Position numbers and translations under genes: made by a program
The notes under the pieces: model-generated
Database searches by the model: none
What the model saw: the letters and a program-made list of their open reading frames with translations, nothing else
Told to the model about the DNA's origin: nothing
Shown: positions 7,053 through 10,050 of the stretch, piece by piece
How the letters are laid out: every line of letters starts with the position of its first letter
Numbering within the stretch: position 1 is the first letter of the stretch
DNA from: Nitratifractor sp964650685
Lineage (GTDB): Bacteria > Campylobacterota > Campylobacteria > Campylobacterales > Sulfurovaceae
Length of the DNA: 10,050 nucleotides
NCBI GenBank assembly: GCA_964650685.1
Contig: CAZYUW010000124.1
Location: forward strand, 1 to 10,050
Reading direction: 5' to 3'

Positions 7053-7126
7053 CACAAACTATTTGCCAGGCTCCAGCCCAGCGCGTACACCAGAAAAACA
7101 AAGCCGAACAATCTACTGTAGCTCAT
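7052..7126 (-). CDS. 24-residue single-TM small protein leading the operon
   Basis: This short ORF encodes a peptide beginning MSYSRLFG and ending GWSLANSL. Residues 6-22 are almost all hydrophobic (LFGFVFLVYALGW and onward), so it should be a one-pass membrane peptide. Evidence that it is translated: an AAGGAG Shine-Dalgarno (7132-7137) at the ideal 5-nt spacing, the best in the operon, and a stop codon that overlaps the XpaC ATG as TGATG. XpaC has no good Shine-Dalgarno of its own, so this ORF probably also loads ribosomes for XpaC. It may be a functional small subunit of the membrane complex or merely a leader peptide. I do not recognise a family. Confidence 0.7.
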   Translation of the reverse strand: MSYSRLFGFVFLVYALGWSLANSL

Positions 7127-7279
7127 ATTCACTCCTTGGCTTCGATCACACTATCTTAGCACATTTAGGTTAAGTATCTACAAGGACGCGACACCATTGG
7201 CTTTTTAGAGTCGCGATTGCGGTCTTTCGGCTTTTGTCACCGGATATCAAAACCGTTACGAAACCGCAAACATTCCAGT
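7127..7279 (-). ncRNA. Candidate structured 5' leader of the XpaC-TelA-SPFH operon
   Basis: If transcription starts near 7279 (see the -10 at 7286-7291), the leader is about 153 nt. Stem 1 spans 7217-7269: TTGCGG/CCGCAA (7217-7222 with 7264-7269), TTTCG/CGAAA (7225-7229 with 7259-7263) and TTTTG/CAAAA (7232-7236 with 7248-7252), making 16 pairs around an 11-nt loop. Stem 2 is CGCGAC/GTCGCG (7187-7192 with 7210-7215), one nucleotide away, with a 17-nt loop. Directly next to stem 2, minus-strand UCCUUG (7181-7186) can pair with CAAGGA (7133-7138), which covers the Shine-Dalgarno of the 24-codon ORF. No U-run follows either stem, so neither is an intrinsic terminator. I could not match it to a known riboswitch class. 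Confidence 0.45.
7153..7173 (-). promoter_or_regulatory. Alternative proximal promoter of the operon with TTAACCT box
   Basis: Minus-strand TAAGAT (7153-7158) is preceded by TGC, an extended -10 form, and would start transcription near 7146, about 20 nt before the first ATG. TTAACCT (7167-7173) lies 8 nt upstream of this -10, exactly as in front of the DUF2059 gene. It is a weaker -10 than the one at 7286-7291. Confidence 0.3.
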
Positions 7280-7285
7280 GGTTTG

Positions 7286-7294
7286 ATTATATCA
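7286..7294 (-). promoter_or_regulatory. Strong predicted promoter of the operon (TGA-TATAAT)
   Basis: The minus strand carries a perfect TATAAT (7286-7291) with the extended -10 dinucleotide TG one base before it (7292-7294 read TGA). The upstream -35 region is T-rich (TTTTTTCTTT), the usual state in Campylobacterota. Counting six bases gives a start at A7279. This puts the two stem-loops at 7187-7269 in the 5' leader. Confidence 0.55.
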
Positions 7295-7381
7295 CAAGGT
7301 AAAGAAAAAATTCCATATTATGCCATATCTACATGAAGATCGATGAGAAGATCACTCCGTGTGCCGTAAGTGTGAATTCGA

Positions 7382-7387
7382 TACAAT
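7382..7387 (+). promoter_or_regulatory. Predicted glnS -10 box (TACAAT)
   Basis: TACAAT matches TATAAT at five of six positions and would start transcription near 7394. That gives a short leader of about 23 nt holding AAGAGGTG (7401-7408), the Shine-Dalgarno of glnS. It is divergent from the operon promoter about 90 nt away. Confidence 0.5.
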
Positions 7388-7416
7388 AGCTACTTTCAAC
7401 AAGAGGTGCAGCGAAG

Positions 7417-9690
7417 ATGAGCAAAAAAGAGGATTTTTTACGAAAAATAGTCAGAGAAGATCTGGAAACGGGCAGATACGACAGGGTGCATACGCGTTTT
7501 CCGCCCGAGCCCAACGGTTTTCCACATATCGGACACGCCAAAGCCATATCGATCAACTTCGGCATAGCGAGAGACTTCGAAGGAGTGTGCAATCTCAGGA
7601 TGGACGATACCAATCCAACCACCGAAGACCCTGTATATGTGGAAGCCCTCGAAGATGCCGTACGGTGGCTGGGATTCGAGTGGGGAGAGAGGATATATCA
7701 CACTTCGGACTATTTTCCCAGACTCTACGGGTATGCTGTCGAGTTGATCAAAATGGGCAAAGCCTATGTGGACAGCCTGAACGAAGAGCAGATACGACTC
7801 TATCGAGGAACCCTCACCGAGCCCGGCCGCAGAAGCGAATACGCCGATCGGAGCATAGAGGAGAACCTCGATCTTTTCGAGAGAATGAAAAACGGTGAAT
7901 TCGCGGAGGGGGAGCATGTGCTCAGAGCCCGCATTGACATGGCGGCTCCAAACATGAAGATGCGCGATCCATTGCTCTATCGCATCAGACACGAGAGACA
8001 CTTCAGGACGGGAGACGAGTGGGCGATATACCCCATGTACGATTTCGCCCACTGCCTCTCGGACTACATAGAGGGGATAACCCATTCGTTCTGTACGCTG
8101 GAGTTCGAAAACAACCGCGAACTCTACGACTGGATACTCGACACTCTCGACCTCGATCCGCCCAGACCCTATCAGTATGAGTTCGCCAGACTCAACATGA
8201 ACTATACCGTCATGAGCAAACGCAGACTGCTGGAGCTGGTCGAAAACGGCGCGGTGGACGGCTGGGATGACCCCCGCATGCCCACCATAGCCGGATACAA
8301 GCGCCGAGGATACACTCCAGAGTCGATATTGACATTCTGCGATCAGATAGGCATATCCAAATCGAACTCGACAGTGGATGTATCACAGCTGGAGTTTTGC
8401 ATCAGAGACGATCTCAACCACAAAGTTCCAAGAGTGATGTGCGTACTCGATCCGCTCAAGGTCACCATAGTCAACTACGAAGGTTCAGAAGAGATAGAAG
8501 CCTCCTACTATCCGCACGATGTCCCCAGAGAGGGATCGAGAAAAGTTCCGTTTTCCGCGGAGATCTTCATAGATCGCGGCGACTTTTCCGAAAATCCCCC
8601 CAAAGGCTACTACAGACTCACGCCTGATCAGCCTGTCAGGCTCAGGCACGCCTACATCATCACCTGCAAAGAGGTGATCAGAGACGAGAGCGGTGGGATT
8701 ACCGAGATCAGGGCCATCTATCATCCCGACTCCAAAAGCGGCTCGGACAGCAGCGGCATCAAGGTCAAAAGCGCCATCCAGTGGGTGGACGCCCACGAGG
8801 CAATACCCATAGAGGTGAGGCTTTACGACCGACTCTTCAAGACCGAAACCCCCGAAGGGATGGACGATCTCAATCCCGACTCTCTGCGTATAGTCAAAGG
8901 AGCGCTGATCGAACCGGCCGCGATCAGGGAAAAGCCCGACGAGCGATTCCAGTTTGAGCGCGAGGGGTACTTCTATGCCGATCCGGTGGACTATACAGAC
9001 GAAGCGCCGGTCTTCAACAGGATAGTCGAGCTCAAAGACTCCTGGGCCAAAAAGCGCAAAAAGCCTGCCCGGAGCGAAAAAGCTGCACCCAAACCCACGC
9101 CGGAAACACCCTCCGGCAGAGAGCAAACAGAGGGTGAAGTGCCGCCGATGAACCCGGATGAGCAGAAGCTTTTCGACCGTTATATCGGAGAGGGCCTCAG
9201 CCGTGAAGTGGCCAACACGCTGGCCCGTGATGAAACACTCTCCCGATGGTACACCGAGGCGCTGCAAGCCTGCGGGAAGCCGCAAACCGTAGCCAACCTC
9301 ATAGCCAACGATGTGGCCAGAGAGCTGAAGCGCTCAGGCGGTGACGGGCTGAAATTTGGCGCCGACGATATCGCGAAGCTTGCCGTAATGATCGAGGATG
9401 AGACCATCTCGACCAAAATAGCCAAACAGGTCTTCGAGGAGATGGCCCGAAGCGGTGAGGATCCGGCGAGCATCGTCAGAGCCGGCGGACTGGAGCAGAT
9501 CAGCGACCCCGCGCAGATCGTACCCGTCATCGAAGAGATCATCGCCGCCAATCCCGAAAATGTCACCAGATACAAAGAGGGCAACAGCCGGCTGCTGGGA
9601 TTTTTCGTAGGACAGGTGCTCAAAGCCACCGGAGGCAAAGCCAACCCCAGAGTGGTCAACGAGCTTGTAGAGAAGGCGCTGCAGCAGTAG
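7417..9690 (+). CDS. glnS: Glutamine-tRNA ligase fused to a C-terminal YqeY (GatB/YqeY) domain
   Basis: This 757-residue class I aminoacyl-tRNA synthetase attaches glutamine to tRNA-Gln using ATP in the cytosol. The catalytic part has PPEPNGFPHIGHAK (HIGH motif 37-40), RMDDTNP (61-67), DFAHCLSDYIEGITHS (209-224, specificity region) and the KMSKS-type loop VMSKR (265-269). The beta-barrel anticodon domain follows (about 335-545). E. coli GlnRS is about 554 residues; the extra length is a Lys/Pro/Glu-rich linker (about 545-578) and a helical YqeY domain (about 580-757, ending NPRVVNELVEKALQQ). This fusion is a known family; in Deinococcus the tail helps bind tRNA. Well-studied Campylobacterota such as Helicobacter pylori instead make Gln-tRNA by GatCAB amidation. 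The ATG has AGAGGTG upstream. Isoleucine codon choice changes between catalytic core and tail (ATA 16/22 against 2/12). Confidence 0.97.
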   Translation: MSKKEDFLRKIVREDLETGRYDRVHTRFPPEPNGFPHIGHAKAISINFGIARDFEGVCNLRMDDTNPTTEDPVYVEALEDAVRWLGFEWGERIYHTSDYFPRLYGYAVELIKMGKAYVDSLNEEQIRLYRGTLTEPGRRSEYADRSIEENLDLFERMKNGEFAEGEHVLRARIDMAAPNMKMRDPLLYRIRHERHFRTGDEWAIYPMYDFAHCLSDYIEGITHSFCTLEFENNRELYDWILDTLDLDPPRPYQYEFARLNMNYTVMSKRRLLELVENGAVDGWDDPRMPTIAGYKRRGYTPESILTFCDQIGISKSNSTVDVSQLEFCIRDDLNHKVPRVMCVLDPLKVTIVNYEGSEEIEASYYPHDVPREGSRKVPFSAEIFIDRGDFSENPPKGYYRLTPDQPVRLRHAYIITCKEVIRDESGGITEIRAIYHPDSKSGSDSSGIKVKSAIQWVDAHEAIPIEVRLYDRLFKTETPEGMDDLNPDSLRIVKGALIEPAAIREKPDERFQFEREGYFYADPVDYTDEAPVFNRIVELKDSWAKKRKKPARSEKAAPKPTPETPSGREQTEGEVPPMNPDEQKLFDRYIGEGLSREVANTLARDETLSRWYTEALQACGKPQTVANLIANDVARELKRSGGDGLKFGADDIAKLAVMIEDETISTKIAKQVFEEMARSGEDPASIVRAGGLEQISDPAQIVPVIEEIIAANPENVTRYKEGNSRLLGFFVGQVLKATGGKANPRVVNELVEKALQQ

Positions 9691-9770
9691 ATGCGTCCCT
9701 CGCCCTCCTCTTGATTTGGACAGACGTTATAGGCTTATTGTCGATTTTTAAACACGATGTTTTCAGGTTT
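9691..9770. other. Convergent intergenic gap after glnS
   Basis: This gap separates the glnS stop from the oppositely oriented gene at the right edge. It is AT-rich in its second half. I see no convincing hairpin plus T-run for either gene. Confidence 0.5.
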
Positions 9771-10050
9771 TTATTTTTTTGTCATCCAGTATTTGGGAGA
9801 AAACGAATAGCGATAACTGTTCCATTTCGAGGAGATTCCTATGTCGTAACCGTAAATCAAAGAGATCTGTATAGTGTCTCTATGTTTCGCTTCCTTGTAG
9901 TTTCTCAGGATGATATTCGCGATTCTTGCCGCCAATTTCTTATTTTGTATATTCGGGTTGTTAATGAGTACCTGTGAGCTTACATAGGAGGCTCTTCTGG
10001 TTTCGCTGTCTGTAAAATAGATGATCAATTGACTATCCTGAACGGTTGCA
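9771..10050 (-). CDS. C-terminal fragment of an unrecognised protein
   Basis: The frame is open from the right edge down to the TAA at 9771-9773, giving the last 92 complete residues of a protein whose start is outside the window. A TTG at 10028 could be read as a start, but the frame continues upstream through ATVQDSQL to the edge without a stop, so a longer gene is more likely. Visible features are a helical stretch with KKLAARIANIILRNYKEAK, an aromatic-rich end (LIYGYDIGISSKWNSYRYSF) and a basic tail WMTKK. No signal, membrane segment or known motif is present in this part. Its DNA is more AT-rich than glnS. I do not recognise the family and assign no function; it is convergent with glnS. 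Confidence 0.6.
   Translation of the reverse strand, partial: ATVQDSQLIIYFTDSETRRASYVSSQVLINNPNIQNKKLAARIANIILRNYKEAKHRDTIQISLIYGYDIGISSKWNSYRYSFSPKYWMTKK

Noticed and set aside
7217..7269. The large hairpin as an intrinsic terminator or an integron attC site
   Set aside because: No T-run follows on either strand, and the RYYYAAC/GTTRRRY ends of attC sites are absent.
7187..7269. Resemblance of the GACAAAAGCC stretch to a c-di-GMP-I riboswitch segment
   Set aside because: The other conserved parts of that class, including the GCAAACC strand and the tetraloop receptor, are not found.
7282..7297. FNR/CRP-like half sites (TTTGAT and ATCACA) over the operon -10
   Set aside because: The halves are separated by three bases instead of the four expected for these families, and the match is partly due to the TATAAT itself.
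7335..7353. Direct repeat GAAGATC (7335-7341 and 7347-7353) upstream of glnS
   Set aside because: The spacing of 12 is between one and one and a half helical turns, and the repeat is short with no third copy; chance is likely.
7333..7389. An 18-codon plus-strand ORF (starting MKIDEKITP) upstream of glnS
   Set aside because: It has no Shine-Dalgarno and runs across the predicted glnS -10 box, ending just past it, so it would not be in the glnS transcript.
8485..9285. 266-residue minus-strand ORF inside glnS
   Set aside because: It is a shadow of the GlnRS coding frame, which is intact and conserved throughout.

Overview
The window looks like chromosomal DNA of a Campylobacterota (Epsilonproteobacteria) relative, perhaps a Sulfurovum-, Nitratifractor- or Hydrogenimonas-like organism. 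This is inferred from heavy use of ATA (Ile) and AGA (Arg) at moderate GC, promoters with a TATAAT-like -10 and no clear -35, and the gene content. I could not test the placement by search.

Layout: (1) Minus strand 1-1481: proA (proline biosynthesis), whose stop overlaps by one base the start of an ABC-transporter ATPase that runs off the left edge. (2) Plus strand 1590-2093: a SixA-type histidine phosphatase, divergent from proA; its -10 box is so close to the ATG that the mRNA may be leaderless. (3) Minus strand 2102-2632: a secreted DUF2059 protein, tail-to-tail with sixA, with its own promoter. (4) Minus strand 7126 down to 2716: a tightly packed five-gene operon. It encodes a previously uncalled 24-residue single-TM peptide, an XpaC-family four-TM protein, a TelA-family coiled-coil protein, a YdjI-like SPFH protein with a C-terminal GYF_2 domain between polyproline tracts, and a YdjG-like zinc-ribbon protein with one TM segment. 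(5) Plus strand 7417-9690: glutaminyl-tRNA synthetase fused to a YqeY tail. (6) Minus strand 9771-10050: the C-terminal end of an unrecognised gene running off the right edge.

The operon in (4) is the most interesting part. It joins two modules known separately in Bacillus subtilis, xpaC-yaaN (XpaC and TelA) and the SPFH and zinc-ribbon members of the pspA-ydjGHI locus, but no pspA is visible here. The likely role is a membrane-associated stress or membrane-organising complex (inference). The best promoter upstream (TGA-TATAAT, minus strand) implies a leader of about 150 nt. Its first part folds on paper into two adjacent stem-loops, followed at once by a UCCUUG segment that can pair with the Shine-Dalgarno region of the 24-aa ORF. 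A TTAACCT box sits at the same distance from the -10 in a second candidate promoter of this operon and in the DUF2059 promoter, which hints at shared control.

No tRNA, rRNA, CRISPR array, insertion sequence or phage gene was seen.
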